Assembly: GCA_023229165.1 (NCBI GenBank)
Contig: JALNZQ010000053.1
Location: forward strand, 1-13,893
Origin: Methanothrix sp.
GTDB lineage: Archaea; Halobacteriota; Methanosarcinia; Methanotrichales; Methanotrichaceae
Direction: 5' to 3'
Length of the DNA stretch: 13,893 nucleotides
Made by a program: the position numbers and the translations under genes. Of this stretch, positions 1 to 6,374 are shown piece after piece. Position 1 is the first letter of the stretch, and every line of letters starts with the position of its first letter. The notes beneath the pieces are model-generated. The model was not told the DNA's origin. It saw only the letters and a program-made list of their open reading frames with translations, and did no database searches.

Positions 1-12
1 ATATAATATAAC

Positions 13-39
13 AAAAAAGGCAAGAAAAAATCCTGCCTT
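13..39 (-). terminator. rho-independent terminator after the 216-residue gene
   Basis: Read on the minus strand, AAGGCAGGA and TCTTGCCTT form a 9-pair stem around a five-T loop, followed directly by a T-run (seven T counting the stem end). One pair is G-U in the minus-strand RNA but would be an A-C mismatch in plus-strand RNA, and only the minus side has the T-tract, so it is oriented to end leftward transcription. It lies about 20 bases beyond the stop codon at 61 and closes the leftward gene block. Confidence 0.85.
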
Positions 40-60
40 AAAATTTAAAAAGAAATTATA

Positions 61-711
61 TTATTTCTTTTTAGGTGATCTAACCCATTTCTTATTTTTA
101 TCTTCATCTTCACTACTATTATCACAGTTATCTAATTCTTTTGTGATTTCAGTATTATTCATAGAAGACTGATTACTTTTACCATAATCTTTACCATTTA
201 AATTTAATGGTTTACCATTAGATCCTTTTTTTCTACTTCTATGGGTTACAATTCTTTTTGGAACTTTAACTATCTCAGTAGGTATACCACTATCTGTTTC
301 AACAATAATTCTTTCTCTTGCATCTCCATCTTGAACAGAAGCTATTTCTTTTTGTTCAGACATAACTATATCCTCTTTAATTATATTTTCAGAATCATTC
401 AACACATCATTATTAATTACCATAACAATTTTATAACATTCACCTTTAAAAGTATCTTCATTTTCTTGTAATGTTGCTATCCATTTTATATCTTGATCTT
501 TTAACCATTTTTCAGCTTTATTTTGATCCCAACCTTTTTTAGTATCAAAAATATAAGCTTGGACAACAACAGTATCATTACTTTTTAATCTTGCTAATCT
601 AACAGAGACACCTTTAGTATTAGTATCTCTTATAAACCAACCATCTTTTTTCATAATAGCTGCATCTCTAATTGGAAATATCCATTTACCTGTTTTTGTT
701 TTTTCTGGCAT
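61..711 (-). CDS. hypothetical phage protein with charged low-complexity C-terminus
   Basis: A 216-residue protein of unknown function. I chose the ATG at 711; the frame stays open to a TTG at 738, but an AAAGGA site lies about 10 bases upstream of the ATG. Residues 1-95 look folded, with several Trp and a segment FDTKKGW followed by KAEKWLK (about 55-71); similar W...KA..W segments occur in some phage head-associated proteins, which is only a hint. Residues from about 150 onward are basic and polar (RSRKKGSNGK, then an Asn/Ser/Asp/Glu-rich stretch ending SPKKK) and are probably disordered. It is the last gene before the terminator at 13-39, about 45 bases downstream of the DUF6582-like gene. 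No membrane segment or signal peptide is visible. Confidence 0.8.
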   Translation of the reverse strand: MPEKTKTGKWIFPIRDAAIMKKDGWFIRDTNTKGVSVRLARLKSNDTVVVQAYIFDTKKGWDQNKAEKWLKDQDIKWIATLQENEDTFKGECYKIVMVINNDVLNDSENIIKEDIVMSEQKEIASVQDGDARERIIVETDSGIPTEIVKVPKRIVTHRSRKKGSNGKPLNLNGKDYGKSNQSSMNNTEITKELDNCDNSSEDEDKNKKWVRSPKKK

Positions 712-782
712 ATATAACCGATCCTTTAAATTTAACAAAATTTGACTTTTGTATTATTTTTGCATCTAAAAAGCCTAAAAAA

Positions 783-1127
783 TTAAGCCGTTTTAGATTC
801 TTCTTTTACTTTTTCTAATTTATCCATAGCTTGTTTTCTTAATTCAGTAGTAGTAATACTATTTGTAATAGGTTTAATCTGATTAACCCTAGCTAAAGCA
901 TTTCTTAAATGTGGTAAATCTATTTTACCTTCATTATCTCTATAAGGTAAATGACGACATCTTTTATCTGTTGTTTCACCTTTAATATAAGCTGGTTCTA
1001 TAACAGCAAATGATGAATCTGGTAAAGTATTTATATATTTTACAGTCCATTTTTTAAAAGAATGCATTGCAAAATCAAAAGAAGTTGTTTCAGTAATATG
1101 AACATTAACTATTTCTGACAATTTCAT
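783..1127 (-). CDS. small DUF6582-like phage protein
   Basis: A 114-residue protein starting at an ATG preceded by a good GGAGG site (TGGAGGTTTATTATG). Residues about 35-108 carry a pattern I recognise from phage and bacterial proteins named DUF6582: LPDSSFA near the start, then RHLPYRD, the highly characteristic DLPHLRNALARVNQI, and a Lys/Glu-rich helix at the end. In other phages this module is found alone or at the end of head-region proteins; its function is unknown to me. The upstream gap holds one of three copies of a promoter-like element (1180-1207), so it may be transcribed independently of the HNH gene. The family assignment is from memory of the motif; the coding call itself is firm. 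Confidence 0.85.
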   Translation of the reverse strand: MKLSEIVNVHITETTSFDFAMHSFKKWTVKYINTLPDSSFAVIEPAYIKGETTDKRCRHLPYRDNEGKIDLPHLRNALARVNQIKPITNSITTTELRKQAMDKLEKVKEESKTA

Positions 1128-1179
1128 AATAAACCTCCATAATATATAAAATATTTTTTAAAAACAATATACTATATTT

Positions 1180-1207
1180 TAATTTATTTTTTTTATAAAA
1201 AAATCGA
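1180..1207 (-). promoter_or_regulatory. promoter-like element, copy A (TCGAT-N16-TAAATTA)
   Basis: In the gap between the HNH gene and the DUF6582-like gene the minus strand reads TCGAT, exactly 16 bases, then TAAATTA, ending 52 bases before the start codon at 1127. The same two words with the same spacing occur in the next two gaps upstream (1562-1589 and 1863-1890). TAAATT matches four of six bases of a sigma70 -10 box, and the spacing is close to the usual -35/-10 distance. That it is a promoter is inference from recurrence, position and spacing. Confidence 0.6.
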
Positions 1208-1209
1208 TA

Positions 1210-1524
1210 TTATAATATGGAATTACCATTTTTATTTTCTAAAAAATATTTTTTATTACCATATTTATCTATATATTCTACAACAATACCATCTGTAGAT
1301 TTAAATTTACCTAACAATATTATAGAATCTTCACCTTTTATAGTATGAATTCCATTTTTAGCTTCTGGTATATATATCTTTGAATGATGATTTGGACATA
1401 AATAAATTCTATTAAAATCTTTATCAGAACCACCTATTTCTACAGGTTTTATATGATGATAATTTATTTGACTTCTAATATTTGCAAAGTATAAACATTT
1501 TGGAAATTGACAATAATAAAACAA
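1210..1524 (-). CDS. HNH endonuclease-like protein
   Basis: A small HNH-superfamily protein of about 104 residues. Numbered from the TTG at 1524, a Cys pair at 5 and 10 is followed by YHHIKP (His 23/24), GGSDKDFNRIYLCPNHH with Asn 38, Cys 43 and His 46/47, the usual beta-beta-alpha-metal layout with a CxxxxC...CPNH zinc site. Enzymes of this family cut or nick DNA using a divalent metal. There is no ATG near the start; an AAAAAGGA site lies 7 bases before the TTG at 1524 and only 2 bases before an alternative TTG at 1530, so 1524 is preferred. It is free-standing, not inside an intron or another gene, and has its own promoter-like element upstream. It could be a homing-type selfish nuclease or part of DNA packaging; the sequence does not decide. 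Confidence 0.8.
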   Translation of the reverse strand: MFYYCQFPKCLYFANIRSQINYHHIKPVEIGGSDKDFNRIYLCPNHHSKIYIPEAKNGIHTIKGEDSIILLGKFKSTDGIVVEYIDKYGNKKYFLENKNGNSIL

Positions 1525-1561
1525 GTACAAATCCTTTTTAAAAATAAATATTTATTTAAAA

Positions 1562-1589
1562 TAATTTATTTTTAAAACAAAAACATCGA
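1562..1589 (-). promoter_or_regulatory. promoter-like element, copy B (TCGAT-N16-TAAATTA)
   Basis: Minus strand TCGAT, 16 bases, TAAATTA, in the gap between the 69-residue gene and the HNH gene, ending about 37 bases before the TTG at 1524. The spacing is identical to copies A and C, while the 16-base spacer differs in sequence, as expected if only the two words are recognised. A promoter role is inferred. Confidence 0.6.
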
Positions 1590-1595
1590 ATTAAA

Positions 1596-1805
1596 TTATT
1601 TAATATTATGCTTATCTTTCCATTCTTTTCTATATTGAATAGAAAAATTATTAATCCATTCAGTACAAATTTCATTATAAGATCTATCTAAAAGAGGATC
1701 ATGATGAAGTTGCACACCTAAACACCATTTATATTTTTCAATTTCTTTACATTGATCTTTCATAAAATCTTTTAAATCTTTGGGAGTCATTTTATCTTTA
1801 GACAT
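1596..1805 (-). CDS. small conserved-looking hypothetical protein (69 residues)
   Basis: A 69-residue soluble protein of unknown function. The ATG at 1805 is chosen because GGAG lies 6 bases upstream (GTGGAGAATATTATG); the GTG at 1817 would place that site inside the gene. The sequence is dense in features suggesting a real conserved fold: an N-terminal helix (TPKDLKDFMKDQCKEIEKYK), then WCLGVQLHHDPLLDRS, then EICTEWINNF and QYRKEWKDKH. The paired His and two Cys could bind metal, but no standard finger spacing is present. It sits alone between two gaps that each carry a promoter-like element, so it is probably a short transcript unit or read through into the HNH gene. I cannot name a family. 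Confidence 0.8.
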   Translation of the reverse strand: MSKDKMTPKDLKDFMKDQCKEIEKYKWCLGVQLHHDPLLDRSYNEICTEWINNFSIQYRKEWKDKHNIK

Positions 1806-1862
1806 AATATTCTCCACATTACAAGAATCAAAAAGACATTAAATTTTGTATATTATTTTAAT

Positions 1863-1890
1863 TAATTTACTATATAAAATAATATATCGA
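1863..1890 (-). promoter_or_regulatory. promoter-like element, copy C (TCGAT-N16-TAAATTA)
   Basis: Minus strand TCGAT, 16 bases, TAAATTA, in the 114-base gap upstream of the 69-residue gene, ending 57 bases before the ATG at 1805. This is the longest gene-free stretch of the window, and apart from this element it holds only AT-rich sequence. A promoter role is inferred from the three matched copies. Confidence 0.6.
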
Positions 1891-1919
1891 ATATTGTTAT
1901 TACAAATAGTGTTATATAT

Positions 1920-2369
1920 TCATTGTAAATATTTTTGTAAAACTGTTCTACTTAAACCCATTTTCAAAGGATTTTCTAATATTTTTCTTATCCCTATACG
2001 AGCAGCTTCAAAAAAATAATTTCTTGCTGATGATGTTAAAAAATATCTTTTAATATCATCAGAAATATTATTATCATAATCTATATTAGTTTGTTTTTTA
2101 ATAATATTTTTAATAATATCTGTAATATTATTACCAACATCTCTTTGAAAAGCTTCAAAAGCATTTATAAAATTTGTTTTTGCTACAGCATTAAGAAACT
2201 GAGAATCTATTTGTGTTTCTCTTTCAGATGCACGATTATTTATCATATTAGCATAATCATTAGTATACTGATCTGCTGCTAATCTTAAAAAATCTTTGAT
2301 ATTTAAATTAGTAATTTCTTCTAATTTTCTTAATCTTTTTTTTCTTTCTCTACCAGTACCATAACTCAT
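1920..2369 (-). CDS. hypothetical basic helical protein
   Basis: A 149-residue protein that I do not recognise. The ATG is preceded by AAGAGGG at about 8 bases, overlapping nothing and 13 bases after the zinc-ribbon gene. The N-terminus is strongly basic (GRERKKRLRKLEE), and the rest is predicted mostly helical with few Gly or Pro. Aromatic residues recur in the second half (RYFLTSSARNYFFEAA). It ends LSRTVLQKYLQ. There are no Cys, no signal peptide and no membrane segment. It is the last member of the tightly packed upstream operon before spacing opens up. A nucleic-acid or virion-assembly role would fit the charge but is speculative. Confidence 0.75.
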   Translation of the reverse strand: MSYGTGRERKKRLRKLEEITNLNIKDFLRLAADQYTNDYANMINNRASERETQIDSQFLNAVAKTNFINAFEAFQRDVGNNITDIIKNIIKKQTNIDYDNNISDDIKRYFLTSSARNYFFEAARIGIRKILENPLKMGLSRTVLQKYLQ

Positions 2370-2382
2370 ATCTCATACCCTC

Positions 2383-3033
2383 TTATTTTTTCTTTTTGTT
2401 TATAATATTAGGATCTAATACTTCCATAGAAGTAGTCATCAAAACATCTTCTATATTACCTTCTTTATATGGTGTAGAAACAACAGTTTCTTTTGTTTCA
2501 TTTAAAATTACTGTTAATTCAAAATTACCAGTTTCTTTTAATGCTTTATTTATTAATGAATATGCTGCAGTTTTAGCTCTATCAAATTTTGTTAAAATCT
2601 CTTTAGATTCTCTTACTACTTTTAATTCATCTTCATCTTCTATTATTTTTTTTTCTTTACCGTTTTTAGGATTAGTAGTATTAGGCTCTATTTCTTTAGG
2701 TGGTAAATCATCATTCTCTTGAGGATTAATATTTTTAGAATCTTTTTCATTAGGAATAGGTTTGTTATTAATCTCATTAGAATCATCTTTAATAGATATT
2801 TTTTTACTTCTATCTTTCTTTTTAGCACCCATTTTAAAATTAGTACCATTTGTATCTCGAATTATTACTGAAAATTTATTTTTTTCTAATAATTCACTTT
2901 CTTTAATTTCAGCTATATTAGGATTTTCTTCAATAATATTAATATCAGAAGATATACAACTCCAACATAAGCCTAATTTTATTTCCTCAAAATCTGATAA
3001 TTCTACAGTTTTACATCTATTACATTTTTTCAT
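2383..3033 (-). CDS. zinc-ribbon protein with disordered middle
   Basis: A 216-residue protein. I place the start at the ATG at 3033, preceded by GAAGAGG at 6 bases and beginning 2 bases after the stop of the actin-like gene; an upstream GTG at 3048 would put the ribosome site inside the coding region. Residues 1-28 form a four-Cys zinc ribbon: CNRC (4, 7) and CWSC (23, 26). Residues about 70-140 are rich in Lys, Asn, Asp and Pro and are probably a flexible linker. A folded segment follows (about 140-205), with FDRAKTAAYSLINKAL and NFELTVILNE. The start sits almost on the stop of the actin-like gene, so the two are likely translationally coupled. No catalytic motif is seen; an adaptor binding nucleic acid or protein is a guess. 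Confidence 0.8.
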   Translation of the reverse strand: MKKCNRCKTVELSDFEEIKLGLCWSCISSDINIIEENPNIAEIKESELLEKNKFSVIIRDTNGTNFKMGAKKKDRSKKISIKDDSNEINNKPIPNEKDSKNINPQENDDLPPKEIEPNTTNPKNGKEKKIIEDEDELKVVRESKEILTKFDRAKTAAYSLINKALKETGNFELTVILNETKETVVSTPYKEGNIEDVLMTTSMEVLDPNIINKKKK

Positions 3034-3034
3034 A

Positions 3035-4369
3035 TTATGCCTCTTCACTATCTAACAAGTCTCTTTTAGCTGCAATTAAACAACCTCTTGCAACAGCATC
3101 TAATGTATTACTTGCTTGAACAATATCTCCAATAGATATATTTAATGGTTTATCTGCAATTTTCTTTTTAAATAATTCTATAAAACCTTTAGGTTTTGAT
3201 GTTCCGCCAGATAAAACTACTTTTAAAGGTTCTTTAAGCTTAATTTTTCTAGAATGTAATTCTAAATTTTTTCTAATATGATTAATAACATAATCTAAGT
3301 GTGCATTATAAAAAATTCTAATAGCATCTTCAATTATATCTTTAGGATTTAACAAATTAAAATTTTCATCTTCTTTTGTTGCTGTAGCATCAGACAAAGA
3401 TATTTGTCTATTTTGTGCAACTTCATTATCAATCCAATCTCCACCTCTTGCAACAGAAAATGAAAAAATTTCAAGACCACGATATGACATTGCTACATTT
3501 GTCATACCTGCTCCAAAAGAAATTGCCAATCCTGTAAACATTTTATCTGCTAATTCAGCATTTACTATAGCCATAGCCTCATTTAAAGTATTGATATTTT
3601 TTAATCCTAACTCTTCAAAAAATGTTTTAAATTTAGCTTCATGATAAATAATATCAAAATTAGAATCTACAGGATTTGCAGGTACAGAATAATATAAAAT
3701 ATCATTACTATCACACTTACCTACTACTTGCTTTAATATTTCTTTTAAAATAATTTCAGACTCTTTTTCTGTAGCAGATAAAACCCCATCTTTTAATGGT
3801 CTTCTTAGTGTTTGTTCAAAAAGTACAGCCATATCAAATGCTTCATTACCTACAACATACAAATAATCATCCATTTTAATATAATTAACGCCAGAAGAAT
3901 CTAACATGTTTTTTTTCTGTTTAGATGTCTCTAATTTAAAAAAACCATCTCTAACAGATTTTGTAACTATTTCATCATTTTGATTATATAAACCAGAAAC
4001 TATAAAGGCAGTACCAATATCTACACCTATAGCTTTTTTAGAAATACTTAATTCTTCACTCATATTAGTAACCTCCTTAACATTAATTCTATCATTCTTA
4101 AATAATTTGTTTTCACCTGATACTTTAACTGAATTAGTAGGTTGAATACTATGTTTATAACCATTTCCTAAATCTATAGATAAGCCAACATTGTTATATT
4201 TTTTAGAAGATTTATTCTCATTCATTTCTGTTGTTTTACCCTCTAACATAGGCTTACATTTACTCATTCCACAAGGATAAGTATTACAAAGATTACCTTT
4301 TTTATAAATATTATAAACACATGTTTTACAAAATTTACCAGGTTCTATATAATCACTTTTATTATCCAC
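3035..4369 (-). CDS. MreB/Hsp70-like actin homologue with Cys-rich N-terminal extension
   Basis: A 444-codon frame from GTG at 4369, with a strong internal start at codon 103 (4063) giving a 342-residue actin-type protein. Actin ATPase motifs, in full-frame numbering: phosphate-1 IGVDIGTAF (114-122), connect-1-like LNEAMAIVNAE (262-272), phosphate-2 AISFGAGMTNVAM (282-294), an MreB-like ARGGDWIDNEVA (307-318), adenosine motif KVVLSGGTSKPKGF (383-396) and connect-2-like LDAVARGCLIAA (423-434). Such proteins bind ATP and often polymerise into filaments that move or position DNA or other cargo. Residues 1-102 carry a Cys cluster (14, 17, 28, 33, 38) and no actin features. The GTG lies 3 bases after the previous stop and has no clear ribosome site, whereas 4063 has AAGGAGGT at 7 bases. 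Both forms may be made. An actin homologue in a tail-region operon is unusual. Confidence 0.85.
   Translation of the reverse strand: MDNKSDYIEPGKFCKTCVYNIYKKGNLCNTYPCGMSKCKPMLEGKTTEMNENKSSKKYNNVGLSIDLGNGYKHSIQPTNSVKVSGENKLFKNDRINVKEVTNMSEELSISKKAIGVDIGTAFIVSGLYNQNDEIVTKSVRDGFFKLETSKQKKNMLDSSGVNYIKMDDYLYVVGNEAFDMAVLFEQTLRRPLKDGVLSATEKESEIILKEILKQVVGKCDSNDILYYSVPANPVDSNFDIIYHEAKFKTFFEELGLKNINTLNEAMAIVNAELADKMFTGLAISFGAGMTNVAMSYRGLEIFSFSVARGGDWIDNEVAQNRQISLSDATATKEDENFNLLNPKDIIEDAIRIFYNAHLDYVINHIRKNLELHSRKIKLKEPLKVVLSGGTSKPKGFIELFKKKIADKPLNISIGDIVQASNTLDAVARGCLIAAKRDLLDSEEA
4064..4078 (-). promoter_or_regulatory. internal ribosome binding site deciding the actin start
   Basis: On the minus strand AAGGAGGT (4078-4071) is followed by a 7-base spacer and ATG at 4063, in the middle of the long actin frame and in the same frame. 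It is the best Shine-Dalgarno match in the window and strongly supports translation of a 342-residue actin-type protein starting MSEELSISKK. Confidence 0.8.
4064..4369 (-). other. in-frame Cys-rich extension upstream of the actin start
   Basis: This 102-codon open stretch is continuous with the actin frame. Residues 13-40 hold Cys at 14, 17, 28, 33 and 38, including CKTC and CGMSKCKP, resembling a small zinc-binding knuckle, followed by a polar linker. The start would be GTG at 4369 with no good ribosome site. It may be the N-terminal domain of a long isoform, or the remnant of a former separate small gene. The Cys pattern argues that it is translated. Nothing else is visible in these 306 bases. 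Confidence 0.5.
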
Positions 4370-4372
4370 ATT

Positions 4373-4732
4373 TTATTCACTTTTATTCTTGTTTTTTAAA
4401 TCTCGCATTAGTTTAACAGCATCTAAAGATGCTGATCCATCTACTACTTTTTTATCTCCTAATCCATCCATGTTAGTTTCAACTGTCTTTGTTTTAGCCC
4501 ATTTACTATCTAAATCTTCAATTTTTATATCATTAGAATCACAATTATTATTTGATTTATTATTAGTACTTTTTTTAATATCTTTATCTATTTTTTCTTC
4601 AGTTGTATTAATTATATTAATATTAGAATTTTTAAGATAATCAGCTATTTTAATAAGAATTAATAAAGATAAAAACAATAATAAAACTATTAAATAAAGT
4701 AATTGAGAACCAATGTTAACTTCAGTAAGCAT
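4373..4732 (-). CDS. single-pass membrane protein, hypothetical
   Basis: A 119-residue protein. Residues about 9-29 are a Leu/Ile-rich stretch (YLIVLLLFLSLLILIKIADYL) typical of one transmembrane helix and too hydrophobic for a soluble helix. No signal-peptidase site is obvious, so it is likely an N-terminal anchor. The rest is hydrophilic, Asn/Lys/Asp-rich and probably flexible, ending in a short predicted helix (ASLDAVKLMRDLKNKNKSE). By the positive-inside rule, the Lys residues after the helix suggest that the tail faces the cytoplasm. The ribosome site is weak (a GAAAG about 8 bases before the ATG). It lies between the pseudo-subtilase and the actin-like gene with gaps of 11 and 3 bases, so a membrane anchor for one of these neighbours is a reasonable guess. 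Alternatives include a small holin- or spanin-like protein, but no lipobox is present. Confidence 0.75.
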   Translation of the reverse strand: MLTEVNIGSQLLYLIVLLLFLSLLILIKIADYLKNSNINIINTTEEKIDKDIKKSTNNKSNNNCDSNDIKIEDLDSKWAKTKTVETNMDGLGDKKVVDGSASLDAVKLMRDLKNKNKSE

Positions 4733-4743
4733 TTTTCAAACTT

Positions 4744-5499
4744 TCATTTTCTACTTCTTTTAGGTCTATTAGTACTTGATTTCTTAGAAACAAGAATACT
4801 ATCTATTTTATTATAAACATCATCTGTACTAATGTTTTTAAATTTAGATCTAATTAACGATGCCAAACCGACAGCAATTGGTATAGAAAAATTGATCTCA
4901 TCAGTACTTTTATACCAATTATCTATCCAACATGATTCATGCAACTCATTAACTTCATATTGAGTAAAATCAAAATCTTTATTCTTTCTCCCATTTATAA
5001 AAACAGGAACTCCATCTTGTTCTAATGTTTTTATAGCATTTTTAACAGGCAAAGTTATAGGATTATTAAAATCTAAATCTATTAATACAACATTAGCTAA
5101 ATTATCTCTAGCCCACAATAGTGCTGTTTCTATTGTTCTATAATCTGTAAAATTCTTATTTTTTTCTACTACTTTAATAACACCTAATTCAGCTTTAGGA
5201 GCAATTCCTTTAACATAATGAGTGCCATTTCCAGCTATAATTCCTGATATAAAAGTTGTATGACCAATAAAGTCATCTGTACGATATGGATCACTATTAG
5301 ATAAATTATATCCAAAAGTTTTTGTTAAATCAATATGATTATCTAATCCACTACCTATAACTAATATTCTAGATCCTTCACCTTCGCCAAACTGATCTAA
5401 TTTATAAGTTATCTCTGTACGCCAATCAATAATTTTGCTAAAACTCTGAAACATTCTACCTTTTAAATTATTAGGTAAACTAACATCATTCTTAATCAT
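4744..5499 (-). CDS. subtilase-fold protein lacking catalytic residues (pseudoprotease)
   Basis: A 251-residue protein with the recognisable framework of peptidase family S8 but a broken active site. RILVIGSGLD (44-53) aligns with the strand that normally reads VIDTGID, with Gly 49 in place of the catalytic Asp. GHTTFISGIIAGNG (79-92) keeps the His (80) of the GHGTH motif. GIAPKAELGVIKVVE (98-112) matches the usual GVAP.A.L..VKVL segment. NFSIPIAVGLASLI (203-216) aligns with GTSMATPHVAG.AALI, with Asn 203 at the nucleophilic Ser. Only one of the three triad residues survives, so peptide hydrolysis is unlikely. There is no signal peptide or propeptide. It starts at an ATG with AAAGGA upstream, 14 bases after the zincin gene. 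It may act as a binding or scaffold fold; an unrelated new chemistry cannot be excluded. Confidence 0.75.
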   Translation of the reverse strand: MIKNDVSLPNNLKGRMFQSFSKIIDWRTEITYKLDQFGEGEGSRILVIGSGLDNHIDLTKTFGYNLSNSDPYRTDDFIGHTTFISGIIAGNGTHYVKGIAPKAELGVIKVVEKNKNFTDYRTIETALLWARDNLANVVLIDLDFNNPITLPVKNAIKTLEQDGVPVFINGRKNKDFDFTQYEVNELHESCWIDNWYKSTDEINFSIPIAVGLASLIRSKFKNISTDDVYNKIDSILVSKKSSTNRPKRSRK

Positions 5500-5513
5500 A
5501 ATAATTTCCTTTC

Positions 5514-6365
5514 TTATTTATTATCATCTAAATTTACATCTTTTAATTTATTATCGTTATCTTTCTTTTCTAATTCTTTAAAATAATCTTTATTATCAGC
5601 TTCACCTAATTTTCTCATAATAGAAAGAAAATCTTCACTTCTTCTTTTTATTGCTGAAAAACTACGAACATATTTTTCAGCAGCGTTTTCTGCTCTTATA
5701 ATCCAACCTGAACCACCCATAGGACTTTCATTTATCCATAAATCATAATGATGACCAAGTTCATGAATAATTGTATCACCTAATATTTCATAAAAAAATC
5801 TTTCAGATTTTAAAAACATTGGTCCAGGCACGTTAGATGGATAAATAATATATCTAATTTCTCCGTCTGTAGTTTTTATAGATTGCGCCCATATAGTAAT
5901 ACGATTATCAATATATTTGTCCCCTTTTTTTCTAATATTATATGTTCCAAAAGCCCATTTATCTGTAGGAATTTCATCTGTTATAACAATTTCTTTTAAA
6001 CCTTTAAAATGTTCTTTTGGGATACCAAAAAACTTATAAGATTCTTTTATGTTATCTATTGTAATTGGATTTCGAATATTTTCATTTCCAATAGTCATTT
6101 TAATAATTGGAACACCATATATTTTATCTTTTTCTTGAACTTTCCCTTTTTTAGAAGGTGGTACTTCTGTATCTATTTCTTCTCCAATATTTTCTTTTTC
6201 AAACTCAGATATTATAGGAATACATTTAATAATAGGAAAACCTAATTTTTCTGTCCATATAGAAGTATTAAAATCATCTATAAAACCTTTTTTTTGAACA
6301 CCTTTTTTACTAATTTGAATATTATCTTCTTTTTGCAGTTTTCTATAATCATCTACAATTGACAT
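5514..6365 (-). CDS. HExxH zincin-type metallopeptidase
   Basis: A 283-residue putative zinc metallopeptidase. The zinc-binding helix IIHELGHHYD (199-208) contains HELGH, with His 201 and 205 as ligands and Glu 202 as catalytic base. ENAAEKY (226-232) offers Glu 226 or 230 as third ligand in gluzincin style. Before it, ITDEIPTDKWAFGTY and RITIWAQS (about 129-161) look like the edge-strand region that precedes the helix in many zincins. Residues 1-90 are variable, and the last 35 are highly charged and probably disordered. There is no signal peptide, so it probably acts in the cytoplasm or is packaged in the virion. The ribosome site is AAGAGG, and it lies 9 bases after the glycosyltransferase gene and 14 before the pseudo-subtilase. 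Possible jobs include maturation of a virion protein or cleavage of a host protein or peptidoglycan cross-link; nothing seen decides. Confidence 0.8.
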   Translation of the reverse strand: MSIVDDYRKLQKEDNIQISKKGVQKKGFIDDFNTSIWTEKLGFPIIKCIPIISEFEKENIGEEIDTEVPPSKKGKVQEKDKIYGVPIIKMTIGNENIRNPITIDNIKESYKFFGIPKEHFKGLKEIVITDEIPTDKWAFGTYNIRKKGDKYIDNRITIWAQSIKTTDGEIRYIIYPSNVPGPMFLKSERFFYEILGDTIIHELGHHYDLWINESPMGGSGWIIRAENAAEKYVRSFSAIKRRSEDFLSIMRKLGEADNKDYFKELEKKDNDNKLKDVNLDDNK

Positions 6366-6374
6366 TTTTACCTC

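Noticed and set aside
740..800. Repeated AAGCC words near 771-789 as a terminator after the DUF6582-like gene
   Set aside because: They are direct, not inverted, repeats and cannot form a stem.
1210..1524. HNH gene as part of a group I intron or inserted in another gene
   Set aside because: The neighbouring genes are complete on both sides and do not join into one protein, and no intron core could be recognised.
3034..3048. GTG start at 3048 for the zinc-ribbon gene (and similarly GTG 1817 and TTG 738 for other genes)
   Set aside because: In the first two cases a good ribosome binding site lies between the alternative codon and a downstream ATG, which fixes the ATG as start; for TTG 738 the ATG 711 is preferred with less certainty.
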